Assembly: GCF_030068605.1 (NCBI RefSeq)
Contig: NZ_JASJOU010000013.1
Location: forward strand, 62,001 to 126,000
Length of the DNA: 64,000 nt
Origin: Xanthocytophaga agilis
Lineage (GTDB): Bacteria; Bacteroidota; Bacteroidia; Cytophagales; 172606-1
Reading direction: 5' to 3'
Shown here: positions 48,751 to 57,715 of the stretch, one piece after another
Position numbering within the stretch: the stretch's first letter is position 1
How the letters are laid out: the number at the start of each line of letters is the position of its first letter
Translations under genes and position numbers: made by a program
The notes under the pieces: model-generated
The model's input: the letters and a program-made list of their open reading frames with translations, nothing else
What the model was told of the DNA's origin: nothing
Databases searched by the model: none

Positions 48751-49416
48751 ATGCCTGTATCGAATGAACTTTATGAGAGAATGTTGCAAAACAACGAGTC
48801 TTGGGTAGAATCAAGACTTTCTCAGGACCCAGACTATTTTGATAAACTATCCAGTGGTCAGAGTCCTCATGTACTTTGGATTGGTTGTGCAGATAGTCGT
48901 GTAGGAGCAGAAGTAATTACCCAATCTGAGCCAGGCGAAATTTTTGTTCACCGAAATATTGCCAATGTAATTGTACATACAGATTTAAATGCCATGAGTG
49001 TTGTGCAGTATGCAGTAGAAGTACTTCATGTACAACATATCATTGTTTGCGGACACTATGGTTGTGGAGGTGTACTGGCAGCCATGAAACAGGAAAACTA
49101 TGGTTTGGTAAATAAATGGCTACAGAATATTAAAGAAGTTTACTTCAAACATGCAGTTTTACTTGATAGCCTGAACGATGATCAGGAACGTGCCGATCGT
49201 TTGGTAGAACTGAACGTAATTACCCAGGTTTATAATCTGGCAGAGACATCTATTGTACAAAAAGCATGGGAACGCAGAGAACTTAATATCCATGGCTGGG
49301 TATTTGACATGCGTACCGGAAAGATTAAAGATTTGAATGTTAAGGTAAATGATCAGGAGAGCCTCCATCCTATTTTCCGATTCAAACAACTTACTACTGA
49401 TAAAACCGACGAATAA
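48751..49416 (+). CDS. Beta-class carbonic anhydrase
   Basis: 221 residues. The zinc ligands are C46 (CADSRV, with Asp48-Arg50), H102 and C105 (CGHYGCGGV). It catalyses reversible hydration of CO2 in the cytosol. The spacing and length fit the bacterial type-II Can-like group, and the C-terminal VFDMRTGKIKDL is usual. It is monocistronic, with a convergent terminator at 49441 shared with YceI. Confidence 0.96.
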   Translation: MPVSNELYERMLQNNESWVESRLSQDPDYFDKLSSGQSPHVLWIGCADSRVGAEVITQSEPGEIFVHRNIANVIVHTDLNAMSVVQYAVEVLHVQHIIVCGHYGCGGVLAAMKQENYGLVNKWLQNIKEVYFKHAVLLDSLNDDQERADRLVELNVITQVYNLAETSIVQKAWERRELNIHGWVFDMRTGKIKDLNVKVNDQESLHPIFRFKQLTTDKTDE

Positions 49417-49440
49417 CGGTCAAAACAGCCTTATAAAACA

Positions 49441-49485
49441 AAACCTCATTCAACAAGAGAATAGCTCTCGTCGAATGAGGTTTCT
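49441..49485. terminator. Convergent terminator (carbonic anhydrase / YceI)
   Basis: AAACCTCATTC (49441-49451) and GAATGAGGTTT (49473-49483), with an inner GAGA/TCTC stem and flanking A and T tracts, so it should work on both strands. Confidence 0.88.
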
Positions 49486-49515
49486 ATTTGTATGAATTGA
49501 TTGCTAAAAGGTCGA

Positions 49516-50043
49516 TTAAGCTTGTTTTGCAACCTGCACGTTCAGTATCAAACGAATTTCATCAGATACTACAGCTCCTCCAGCTTCAGTTACAGCATCC
49601 CATGTTAAACCAAACGCTTTACGGCTGATTTTACCTTTTATTTCGAAGCCAGCTTTAGTGTTGCCATACAGGTCTTTTGTTGTTCCACCAAATTCTACTT
49701 CCAGTTTTACAGGCTTGGTAACTCCTTTTATAGAAAGATCACCTTCCAATGTAAACTCATCTCCACTCACTTTTTTAAAGGAAGTAGATTGGAACGATAA
49801 TTTCGGATGTTGAGCAGCATCAAAGAAATCGCCAGACTTTAAGTGTCCGTCACGTTGCTCATTACCTGTAAAGATGCTGTCGATATCAGCTGAAAATGCT
49901 ATAGAAGCATCTGAGAAATCTTCTTTGTCAGCTTCCACCTTACCTTCAAATTTCTGAAAGCTTCCTGTTACGTTTGAAATTACTAAGTGTTTAACCCGAA
50001 ACTGAATTTCTGAATGCAGTGGATCAATTGCCCATGTTGCCAT
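49516..50043 (-). CDS. YceI-family lipid-binding protein
   Basis: 175 residues of the YceI lipocalin-like barrel: WAIDPLHSEIQFRVKHLVISNVTGSFQKFEG and RKAFGLTWDAVTEAGGAVVSDEI. The barrel binds isoprenoid or polyisoprenoid chains. No signal peptide is present in this copy, so it may be cytosolic, unlike E. coli YceI. It is monocistronic and regulated from the upstream 200-bp region. Confidence 0.93.
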   Translation of the reverse strand: MATWAIDPLHSEIQFRVKHLVISNVTGSFQKFEGKVEADKEDFSDASIAFSADIDSIFTGNEQRDGHLKSGDFFDAAQHPKLSFQSTSFKKVSGDEFTLEGDLSIKGVTKPVKLEVEFGGTTKDLYGNTKAGFEIKGKISRKAFGLTWDAVTEAGGAVVSDEIRLILNVQVAKQA

Positions 50044-50172
50044 AGTTTTAAGTATTATAAAGTTTATAAAATGAATAAGTGATAACTACTTGATGACACA
50101 AATGTATAAACATTTAATGTATATACAAATATTTTTGAAATTAATTTTCTATTAAAAAATGAGGGTATAACA

Positions 50173-50213
50173 GATAAAAAAATCTGCCAGACCGACAATC
50201 CGATCTGGCAGAT
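50173..50213 (-). terminator. Rho-independent terminator of the MFS gene
   Basis: ATCTGCCAGA (50182-50191) and TCTGGCAGAT (50204-50213). On the minus strand it is followed by TTTTTTT from the A-run at 50175-50181. Confidence 0.9.
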
Positions 50214-50258
50214 AACATATGAAATTCAATAAGTTATAACAAATCTTACTTCTCTTTA

Positions 50259-51470
50259 TTACGATAAGACCGTTGCTTTTTCTTTTGTTGAGGGCTTATC
50301 TTCACGGAAGGCAACCAGGAACATGATTAATACAACAACAGCAATACCGGCAGGAATTAACCAAATATGCGTCCAGTCTTTCACATTATTCACTGTATAC
50401 ATATCTGTAACCTTACCAGCCAGTTTAGACCCGATAAACATACCCACACCATAAGTAGCCAGAGAAATCAACCCTTGTGCTTGAGACTTTATCTTTTCAC
50501 CCGCTTTTGTTTCTGTATAAATCTGCCCAGTCACAAAGAAGAAGTCATAACAAACACCATGTAAAACAATTGCCAGATAAAACATCCATTCTCCAGAACC
50601 TGCATCACCATAAGCGAAGAATACAAATCGGGCAATCCATGCCAACAATCCGGTTACTAATATCCATTTTACTCCTAAACGACTAAATGCAAGTGGAAGT
50701 AGTAACATAAAAATAACTTCAGAAGCCTGTCCAAGAGACATTTTATTTTCCACATTGGACATTCCGGCATCTGTTAAAGCAGGATTAGCCATTGCATAAT
50801 AGAATGATAATGGAATACAAATAAGAATAGAAGCAATGAAGAAAATGACAAATGAACGATTCCGGAAGAGAACGAAAGCATCTGCACCTATAATCTGTGT
50901 AAAGCTAGTTGGTCCCGTAGATGTAGGAGGAGTATTTGGCAGAGCAAATGAAAACAACCCTAAAACAAGTGATGAAATCATGGAGATCTGAAATATGGTA
51001 ACTTTATCTCCAACCCCCATAAAGCCAATTATATTGGTTACAATTATCCAGGCCAGAGTTCCAAGTACACGAATGGATGGAAAATCTTTTTCCGGATTTG
51101 CCATCTGACGCATTGAAATGGATGTTGTCAAAGCAATTGTCGGAGCAAAAGATAAACAATAAGCTAACATAACCCAGAAAAACAAATCTGCATTTGTAAT
51201 CTGAGTAAGATAAAACAGAAGGCCGGCGCCTAGTAAATTTAAGGTTCCTAAAACTTTTTGAGCTGCGAAATAACGGTCAGCAATCATACCTACAAAAAAC
51301 GGTGCAAAAATCATTGCTACAGAAAATGCAGCATATGCACTCCCTACCTGATCGCCAGTTGCATTGAGTTGTGTAAATAAATATTTGCTCATTTGTCCAT
51401 ACCAGGAACCCCAGACAAAGAACTGGAGAAACATCATTACCGAGAGTTGTATGCGCACTTTAGCATTCAT
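50259..51470 (-). CDS. Nucleoside:H+ symporter-type MFS transporter
   Basis: 403 residues with about 12 transmembrane helices (e.g. MMFLQFFVWGSWYGQMSKYL, FAPFFVGMIADRYFAAQKVL, VVLIMFLVAF). The opening segment and FVWGSWY are those of the nucleoside permease (NupG/XapB-like) family. It imports nucleosides or related sugars across the inner membrane. The cytosolic loop between helices 6 and 7 is short. It is monocistronic with its own terminator. Confidence 0.88.
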   Translation of the reverse strand: MNAKVRIQLSVMMFLQFFVWGSWYGQMSKYLFTQLNATGDQVGSAYAAFSVAMIFAPFFVGMIADRYFAAQKVLGTLNLLGAGLLFYLTQITNADLFFWVMLAYCLSFAPTIALTTSISMRQMANPEKDFPSIRVLGTLAWIIVTNIIGFMGVGDKVTIFQISMISSLVLGLFSFALPNTPPTSTGPTSFTQIIGADAFVLFRNRSFVIFFIASILICIPLSFYYAMANPALTDAGMSNVENKMSLGQASEVIFMLLLPLAFSRLGVKWILVTGLLAWIARFVFFAYGDAGSGEWMFYLAIVLHGVCYDFFFVTGQIYTETKAGEKIKSQAQGLISLATYGVGMFIGSKLAGKVTDMYTVNNVKDWTHIWLIPAGIAVVVLIMFLVAFREDKPSTKEKATVLS

Positions 51471-51646
51471 TGATTCAATAAAAGGTTAAAAGTGAAAGAC
51501 AGAAAAGAAATGAAACAGGAGCCCAATCTACAAAAATCAGAAACACCTGCTTTTTAAAACCGTGTTAAAATTTCATTGTATAAGGATAGCTCTGCGATCT
51601 GCGAATAGGATACACACCTATTTCCCTGAGCCTTATCATCAGAATA

Positions 51647-52462
51647 TCAGCCATTAACAGAAGAGACAGACACCAAATCACCAACACGTATGTCAGATCC
51701 CTTGCGTCCAAAAATCAGGTTCTGCCCAAATAAAATCTTATTTCCTACTTTCCGGTATGTCGCTAAAGTGCGTAACGGTTCTTTGCCAATTCTGGCAGTT
51801 TCCTGATCGGTAGTGGTCACAACACAACGGGCACAGGGCTTTACTCCATAAAAATGAGCATCTCCTACCTGTATCTCCCGCCAGCTTTCTTCCGCATAGG
51901 GAGTCGCTCCACTAACTACCAGGTTAGGTCGGAACCGATTCATGGGTAGTTTCTCTTCCAGTTTGTCATTCAGATCATCCAGTGACGATTGTCCAATCAT
52001 CAGAAACGGATATGCATCTGAAAAGCTGGTATAGTTATCTGTAACAGCATAACGCGGATCTACAGGACGAATGGAAGAATCGGGCATATAGACCAACCGA
52101 CAACGGCTACCCATATAGTCACTAAAAAATGTGTCTACAACCGAATCAACTACTACAGCCTCACAGGTGTCATCCCATACCTGTACCTGAAGATGTTCGG
52201 AAGTATGAGGTTGTAAAGGGATAGCAATTTGTTCATTGGTTTGCTTATGTGTCACCAGTAAGCTGTCATTAGACATAGACACCTGCAACAAAGCAAGTCT
52301 GGCATTACTTCGCTGTGTCAGAAACTTGTTGTTTTCATCGACAAGCATCCAGCGACGATCATATTTCAGTCCTCGCTCCTCAACAGAGGATTCGGTAACA
52401 GAAAAACCACCCAATGACTTGATAGGATAGATATAAATGGCAGACAAATGCAACGTGTCCAT
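51647..52462 (-). CDS. MOSC-domain protein (YcbX-like)
   Basis: 271 residues. An N-terminal MOSC beta-barrel (LSAIYIYPIKSLGGFSV, YDRRWMLVDENNKFLTQR) is followed by the MOSC domain with the conserved Cys in KPCARCVVTTTDQETA (about 212). MOSC proteins bind molybdenum cofactor and reduce N-hydroxylated compounds. No [2Fe-2S] C-terminal domain is present, so it needs a partner reductase. It is monocistronic and divergent from the 174-residue protein at 52608. Confidence 0.92.
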   Translation of the reverse strand: MDTLHLSAIYIYPIKSLGGFSVTESSVEERGLKYDRRWMLVDENNKFLTQRSNARLALLQVSMSNDSLLVTHKQTNEQIAIPLQPHTSEHLQVQVWDDTCEAVVVDSVVDTFFSDYMGSRCRLVYMPDSSIRPVDPRYAVTDNYTSFSDAYPFLMIGQSSLDDLNDKLEEKLPMNRFRPNLVVSGATPYAEESWREIQVGDAHFYGVKPCARCVVTTTDQETARIGKEPLRTLATYRKVGNKILFGQNLIFGRKGSDIRVGDLVSVSSVNG

Positions 52463-52607
52463 TAGAATATAGAGAAATGTATGAATCCTTGCTTTATGAT
52501 ATGAGGATATAATTTTCCGATAATTCAGAGCAAGGTACTATTTTACGTTCACTTTATTGCTTGTTAATATTGCGGAAATATAGAAATTTGCACCAACATT
52601 CAATCTC

Positions 52608-53132
52608 ATGGGAATAGCAAAGTCATTCAATAGTGACCGGATCTTTGGAATTACCGCCTTCCTTATCAGCGTAGGCACTTTCGTTATCTATATTTATGAA
52701 GCCCGACTGATTCAGAAACAGCAATATGCCTCTGTATTACCCTATCTGGAGATGTGGAACTCTAGTCCCAGAGAGAGCACCTACAAACTAATTCTGGTTA
52801 ATAATGGTGTAGGACCCGCCTTTATCAAAGATATTCGTGTTCACTACAAAGGCAAAGCCTATATAGGAGATCATACCGATTTTTACCAAACTGCCATTTT
52901 TCCTAAAGACACCATTTACTCTCTGACATCTAACGTGCGGTCCGGAAGAGTGATACCCGCTGGCCAGACTATAGAGCTTATCAGTATCGAAGGCTCTCAA
53001 AAGGATGCAGAAAAGATGAGAAATCTTTTCGGTAATCAAACCGCAAAACTCGAAATAACGTATGCATCTGTTTATGAGGAGACCTGGAAACTGTCAGGTA
53101 TGGAAAACCCTCCTCAAAAACAAGATAAATAA
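52608..53132 (+). CDS. Membrane-anchored protein, unknown
   Basis: 174 residues with one N-terminal transmembrane helix (about 12-30, GITAFLISVGTFVIYIY) and a beta-rich exterior domain (YKLILVNNGVGPAFIKDIRVHYKGKAY) resembling the immunoglobulin-like anchors of unknown proteins in this phylum. It has no enzymatic motif. It precedes the M20 hydrolase gene by 56 bp on the same strand, so the two may be co-transcribed. Confidence 0.75.
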   Translation: MGIAKSFNSDRIFGITAFLISVGTFVIYIYEARLIQKQQYASVLPYLEMWNSSPRESTYKLILVNNGVGPAFIKDIRVHYKGKAYIGDHTDFYQTAIFPKDTIYSLTSNVRSGRVIPAGQTIELISIEGSQKDAEKMRNLFGNQTAKLEITYASVYEETWKLSGMENPPQKQDK

Positions 53133-53188
53133 CTATACACTAATCAACACAAACAAATCGTAGTACTCAAATACTCCTAACATACACA

Positions 53189-54376
53189 ATGCTTGACCAG
53201 ATCAAATCTCTAGCCAATCAATATTCAGAAGAAATTATCTCCAACCGGAGACATCTGCATATGCACCCGGAATTATCTTTTCACGAAAAGAAAACCGCCC
53301 GCTTTGTTGCCGACTATATTCGTCAGATAGGATTGACTCCACAGGAAGGCATAGCCGATACAGGGGTGGTTGTTTTAATAGAAGGAAAGAATCCGGAATC
53401 CAAAACCGTAGCTCTACGGGCAGACATGGATGCTCTGCCAATTACAGAAGCCAATGATGTTCCCTATAAATCGTTGAATGAGGGTGTTATGCATGCCTGC
53501 GGACATGATGTACATACATCTTCCCTATTGGGTACAGCCAAAATACTGCATGCCTTACGAGATCAGTTTGAAGGTTCTGTGAAACTGGTTTTTCAACCAG
53601 GTGAAGAAAAAATTCCAGGCGGAGCTTCTTTGATGATACGGGATGGCGTTTTGCAAAATCCGGCTCCCAATGGTATGTTTGGACAGCATGTAGCCCCTAA
53701 TATTCCTGTTGGCAAGGTTGGATTTCGGGAAGGTTTGTATATGGCCAGTACCGACGAGATTTATATAAAGGTAAAAGGCAAGGGTGGTCATGGAGCTATG
53801 CCTGAGTATAACATTGACCCTGTTCTGATAGCTGCACACCTTATTGTATCTCTGCAACAGATTGTAAGTCGCAATGCACCACCGAAAATCCCATGTGTGC
53901 TTTCCTTTGGAAAAGTGATTGCCAATGGTGCAACCAATGTTATTCCCAATGAAGTGTATATAGAAGGTACTTTCCGAACTATGGATGAAGTATGGAGAGA
54001 GAAAGCTCATAAGACTATGGTGAAAATGGCAGAAGGGATTGCAGAAGCGATGGGCGGAAGTTGTGAGTTTGAAATCCGGAAAGGCTATCCGTTTCTGAAA
54101 AACCATCCGGAACTGACTCGCCGCGCCAAAAACTATGCAATCGATTATCTGGGTGCTGAAAATGTACTGGATCTTGATATCTGGATGGCAGGAGAAGACT
54201 TTGCTTTCTATACTCAACACACAGATGCTTGTTTCTATCGCCTGGGAACACGCAATGAGGCTCGTGGTATTATCTCATCTGTACATACTCCTACCTTTGA
54301 TGTTGATGAAGCAGCTCTTCCGCTTGGAGCCGGATTAATGACATGGTTAGCACTGAACGAACTTCAAATAGTGTAG
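53189..54376 (+). CDS. M20-family amidohydrolase
   Basis: 395 residues of the M20D amidohydrolase/aminoacylase type (hippurate hydrolase- or IAA-amino-acid-hydrolase-like). Metal-binding HACGHDVHTS (about 103-112), QPGEEKIPGG and WMAGEDFAFY with a late His are intact, and the dimerisation domain lies between. It hydrolyses N-acyl amino acids; the physiological substrate is unknown. A 221-residue antisense frame exists over its middle but is a shadow. It has its own terminator at 54399. Confidence 0.94.
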   Translation: MLDQIKSLANQYSEEIISNRRHLHMHPELSFHEKKTARFVADYIRQIGLTPQEGIADTGVVVLIEGKNPESKTVALRADMDALPITEANDVPYKSLNEGVMHACGHDVHTSSLLGTAKILHALRDQFEGSVKLVFQPGEEKIPGGASLMIRDGVLQNPAPNGMFGQHVAPNIPVGKVGFREGLYMASTDEIYIKVKGKGGHGAMPEYNIDPVLIAAHLIVSLQQIVSRNAPPKIPCVLSFGKVIANGATNVIPNEVYIEGTFRTMDEVWREKAHKTMVKMAEGIAEAMGGSCEFEIRKGYPFLKNHPELTRRAKNYAIDYLGAENVLDLDIWMAGEDFAFYTQHTDACFYRLGTRNEARGIISSVHTPTFDVDEAALPLGAGLMTWLALNELQIV

Positions 54377-54398
54377 ACTATCTCTTCTAAAAATATAG

Positions 54399-54450
54399 AA
54401 AGCTACTCTGGTTAGTATTATTCGATACAAACTGGGGTAGCTTTTTCTTT
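54399..54450 (+). terminator. Rho-independent terminator after the M20 hydrolase
   Basis: AAAGCTACTC (54399-54408) and GGGTAGCTTT (54435-54444), one wobble pair, followed by TTCTTTT. Confidence 0.8.
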
Positions 54451-54534
54451 TCAAATCAGTAGAGAGAGTAGCACGTCTACTTTACAGATGATATAAAAAT
54501 CAGTATATTGTCTGATATCAAACCAAACCCTCAT

Positions 54535-55050
54535 ATGTCCGTTACTATTCGTCAGGCAACTCCAGCAGATTCAGCTATGCTTGCAACTCTGGGAAAACAA
54601 ACTTTTGAAAGCGCCTTTGCTTCACAAAATACTCCTGAGAACATGGAAGCTTATGTTTCTGAAGCCTTTACCACAGAAGCATTCACAGAAGATATTCAAG
54701 ATGTGAACTCGTTGTATTATGTAGCCTATCTCAATGATTCACCAGTAGGGTATGCAAAACTCCGTCAAAACAACAATCCGGAAGAATTAACAGACCCTCT
54801 GCCTATAGAACTACAACGCATCTATGTAGACTACAATCAGATAGGTACAGGAGTTGGCAAACATCTGATGGAACATTGTCTTCAAGTATCCCGTCAACAG
54901 GGATTCCAAACAATCTGGTTAGGTGTATGGGAGCATAATACTAAAGCTATTTCCTTTTATCAGAAATGGGGCTTTGAAGTATTTGGCTCACATGTTTTTC
55001 TGTTAGGTGACGATCCTCAAACAGACTTACTGATGAAGAAAAGTCTGTAA
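54535..55050 (+). CDS. GNAT-family N-acetyltransferase
   Basis: 171 residues beginning MSVTIRQATPADS. The acetyl-CoA pyrophosphate-binding loop is QIGTGVGKHLMEHCL (about 105-119), and IWLGVWEHNTKAISFYQKWGF is the usual third motif. The frame reaches back to a TTG at 54508, but the ATG at 54535 is at the family start. The substrate is unknown. It is convergent with the DUF4328 gene, with only 3 bp between them. Confidence 0.93.
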   Translation: MSVTIRQATPADSAMLATLGKQTFESAFASQNTPENMEAYVSEAFTTEAFTEDIQDVNSLYYVAYLNDSPVGYAKLRQNNNPEELTDPLPIELQRIYVDYNQIGTGVGKHLMEHCLQVSRQQGFQTIWLGVWEHNTKAISFYQKWGFEVFGSHVFLLGDDPQTDLLMKKSL

Positions 55051-55053
55051 CTA

Positions 55054-55737
55054 TCAATAGAATTCTTCTTCCTGATTATCTTCTGTTACAGGAACAATTG
55101 TGCCTAATGATTCAATCTTTTGCTGCTGCATATACTGTTCCTCAAACGAAGCAACCTGTTTCACCACATAGATAGCTATTAGAATTGCCGGGATGGTAAT
55201 AATACCTCTGCTAATATCTATTATAGTATTACGCATCAGACTTTCCGATTTACCACTTACATTAATTTCAAACCGGAAGTTACTTAGTAAGAATAGAATC
55301 CACCAGACACGCAATATGCCATGACTTTTCAAATCAGAGGTATAGGTTCCTTGTGTCTCATACCAAATCTCTTTCATAATCTTGTAAGGTCTAGAAAAGT
55401 TAAGAATGGGAATAAACCAATACCAGGCCGCAGCACCTTCAGAGTTCTCAATATAATTACCTCCTCTTTGGAGGTTATGGTAAGCTCTTCTAAACCACTG
55501 AATAAAAACAATAATAACAGCAATAAAGATGGCAAACGTGCTTAGGCTAACCAGAGGAGATATCCAATTATATACATTGGTTAAAGTATCGCTTACATTA
55601 CCTCTAGTTTGCAATTCATTTACCTCCCATAGCAGTACACACTTCGTACCTATAAAAGCTAGTATTACTACTGAATACACCCAAAAGAAAAGAACCGCAT
55701 GGCGTGCTCTATCACTATTATCAAGAATTGGTATCAT
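55054..55737 (-). CDS. DUF4328 membrane protein A
   Basis: 227 residues with about five transmembrane helices. The DUF4328 signature FIQWFRRAYHNLQRGGNYIENSEGAAAWYWFIPILNFSRPYKIMKEIW is present around residues 80-128. Function unknown. It is a paralogue of the gene at 55784: both begin MI-x-ILDNS-x-RA and end DNQEEEFY, so they arose by tandem duplication. Orientation and 46-bp spacing suggest one transcript. Confidence 0.88.
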   Translation of the reverse strand: MIPILDNSDRARHAVLFFWVYSVVILAFIGTKCVLLWEVNELQTRGNVSDTLTNVYNWISPLVSLSTFAIFIAVIIVFIQWFRRAYHNLQRGGNYIENSEGAAAWYWFIPILNFSRPYKIMKEIWYETQGTYTSDLKSHGILRVWWILFLLSNFRFEINVSGKSESLMRNTIIDISRGIITIPAILIAIYVVKQVASFEEQYMQQQKIESLGTIVPVTEDNQEEEFY

Positions 55738-55783
55738 ACTTTTTTGTAAGTAATAGACTATGAGCTATAAGGTAGCAACTCAA

Positions 55784-56482
55784 TTAATAAAACTCTTCTT
55801 CCTGATTATCTTCCAACACGGGTTGCTCTTTTCCTACTGTCTCTATTTTTAATTGCTGCTTAAACTGCTCTTCAAATGCTGAAACCTGTTTGATTACCAT
55901 TACAGTTACTATAATAGCAGGAATAGCAAAAATACTTCCAAATAGATCTAATTGTGTATCACGTATAAAATCTGCAGTAGTCTCACTTTTCATACTCAAA
56001 CGAGTAGTAGCATTATCATACCAGCCTCTCAGTAAGAACAAAATCCACCAACCACGTAAGATACCATGTGATTCTATTCTGGATGCATATGTCATCTGTG
56101 TCTTAATCCAGACCTCTTTCATAATCTTATATGGCCTTACAATGTTCAAAAAAGGAATAAACCAAGCTCCTGCAGCCCATCCTTCTGAATAATTAATACG
56201 ATATCCAGCTCGTTGAAGATTATTATATGCTCGTCTAAACCATTGAATAAAAGTAATAATTACTCCTACATTAATTCCACCAGCCAGGATCACAATCAAC
56301 CCATATTGCAAGTCATTCCATTCAACCCAGAAGTTCTCGGTATATTCTCCTGTTTGAATAAGGTCTAACGTCCAATACTGTATCAGGTTAGAGACAATCC
56401 TAAGTATTTTTGCTCCCAGATAGATCCAGAAGAAAATAACTACACGTTTTGCCCGTTCACTATTGTCAAGAATTGCTATCAT
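55784..56482 (-). CDS. DUF4328 membrane protein B
   Basis: 232 residues, about five membrane helices, with the same DUF4328 core (FIQWFRRAYNNLQRAGYRIN, SEGWAAGAWFIPFLNIVRPY). It shares its N- and C-terminal ends with the gene at 55054 and has diverged most in the loops between helices 1 and 2. Function unknown. It is the first gene of the pair. Confidence 0.88.
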   Translation of the reverse strand: MIAILDNSERAKRVVIFFWIYLGAKILRIVSNLIQYWTLDLIQTGEYTENFWVEWNDLQYGLIVILAGGINVGVIITFIQWFRRAYNNLQRAGYRINYSEGWAAGAWFIPFLNIVRPYKIMKEVWIKTQMTYASRIESHGILRGWWILFLLRGWYDNATTRLSMKSETTADFIRDTQLDLFGSIFAIPAIIVTVMVIKQVSAFEEQFKQQLKIETVGKEQPVLEDNQEEEFY

Positions 56483-56523
56483 ACTTTTTTTATACCAAGA
56501 AACGTATTATAAATCTGTAACCA

Positions 56524-56562
56524 AAATAAAAAACCTACACTTCTATGAAATGTAGGTTTTTA
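56524..56562 (-). terminator. Rho-independent terminator of the sugar-isomerase gene
   Basis: AAACCTACA (56531-56539) and TGTAGGTTT (56551-56559) with extended A/T arms. On the minus strand TTTTTTATTTT follows. It separates this gene from the DUF4328 pair. Confidence 0.88.
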
Positions 56563-56637
56563 GTTGATTCCGACAATTTATTATTTACTCATGTATTAGT
56601 AGTCTGGTAGCAATAGTATTTTATCTACCTACTGCTT

Positions 56638-57531
56638 TCATGCCAGCACCTTTTTCAGATTATCCATACTGGCTTTGATGCTTTCAAAGGGCTGAGGTGC
56701 CATATCATGCTCCACGAAGAAATATTTCATACCAGCAGTCTGTGCAGCGGCAAATATCTTCTTAAAATCTACTACACCTTGTCCTACAGGAAGTAAAGTT
56801 TTAAATTCTTTATCAAAATCCTTAACATGCCATAATGGGAAACGGCCCGGATATTTTTTAAACAATTCAACCGGATCTACTCCTGCTTTGGTCACCCAGG
56901 CCAGATCCAGTTCCATTTTCATCAGGTCAGGGCTTATCTGTGAGAGGAAAACATCATAGGGGCGCTTGCCATCTACCTGTGCAAATTCTTTATCGTGATT
57001 GTGATAGACAAACGTCAACCCTGCTTTTTTGGCAGCCTCCCCTGCTTTACTCAAAATATCTACCGCTTCTTTTACCTCATCCCCTGTATCAATTGGAATA
57101 TTTGCACATACCAGATAGGAAATTCCTCCTTCTGCTACTGAATCTACTATTTTTTGTGTGTCATTTTTTAAGGTATCGAACTTGGGAAGTTTGGTAACAT
57201 CAAAATTAGGATTAGGCTTTAGAGGTGCTCCCATTACATGGTGTGATCGCCAAAACAATCCCAGCTTCTTGGCAAGAGCCGCAAACTCTTTGGCACTCAT
57301 CCCATAAAATCCACCTTTCATACTAAAAGCAGATTCGAGGTCTTTATATCCCAAAGCAACTACCTGTTTTAATGTACCTTCTACATCTTTGTCAATTACA
57401 GACATCAGAGTATATAGCTGAATGCCAACAGAATGCATTGGCTTAGCAAAAAGTTGATCAGAATAGGAAAAGGCCAGGCCTCCCATAACCAATGAGGCTG
57501 ACTGCTTCAGGAAATCTCTGCGGTGTGACAT
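56638..57531 (-). CDS. Sugar phosphate isomerase/epimerase-like protein with twin-arginine-type leader
   Basis: 297 residues starting MSHRRDFLKQSASLVMGG. The RRDFLK motif with a hydrophobic stretch predicts Tat export. The mature part is an AP-endonuclease-2-type TIM barrel (VGIQLYTLMSVIDKDVEGTL, LVCANIPIDTGDEV, FVYHNHDKEF, WHVKDFD, MKYFFVEHDMAPQPFESI) with His, Glu and Asp metal ligands. A frame to 57612 adds a hydrophobic, unconserved stretch and is not used. Family members act on sugars or inositol; the substrate is unknown. Confidence 0.9.
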   Translation of the reverse strand: MSHRRDFLKQSASLVMGGLAFSYSDQLFAKPMHSVGIQLYTLMSVIDKDVEGTLKQVVALGYKDLESAFSMKGGFYGMSAKEFAALAKKLGLFWRSHHVMGAPLKPNPNFDVTKLPKFDTLKNDTQKIVDSVAEGGISYLVCANIPIDTGDEVKEAVDILSKAGEAAKKAGLTFVYHNHDKEFAQVDGKRPYDVFLSQISPDLMKMELDLAWVTKAGVDPVELFKKYPGRFPLWHVKDFDKEFKTLLPVGQGVVDFKKIFAAAQTAGMKYFFVEHDMAPQPFESIKASMDNLKKVLA

Positions 57532-57715
57532 ATAAACAAAACAAAGGTGGTGGAAAAGGGTGAACGTAGACGTGTACAAGAAGACAAATCCTCGAATGCG
57601 TCTATCTAACACAATGATAAGGATCTTGATGCAAAAAACCTACAACATGGTATTTTTTCGACTAAAACTTGTACATTTTACTATAAACCTTCACTACCAG
57701 TACAACCTGATTTTA

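Noticed and set aside
53555-54220. A 221-residue minus-strand frame
   Set aside because: It lies wholly antisense to the M20 hydrolase, whose motifs are intact, and has no recognisable similarity or start context.
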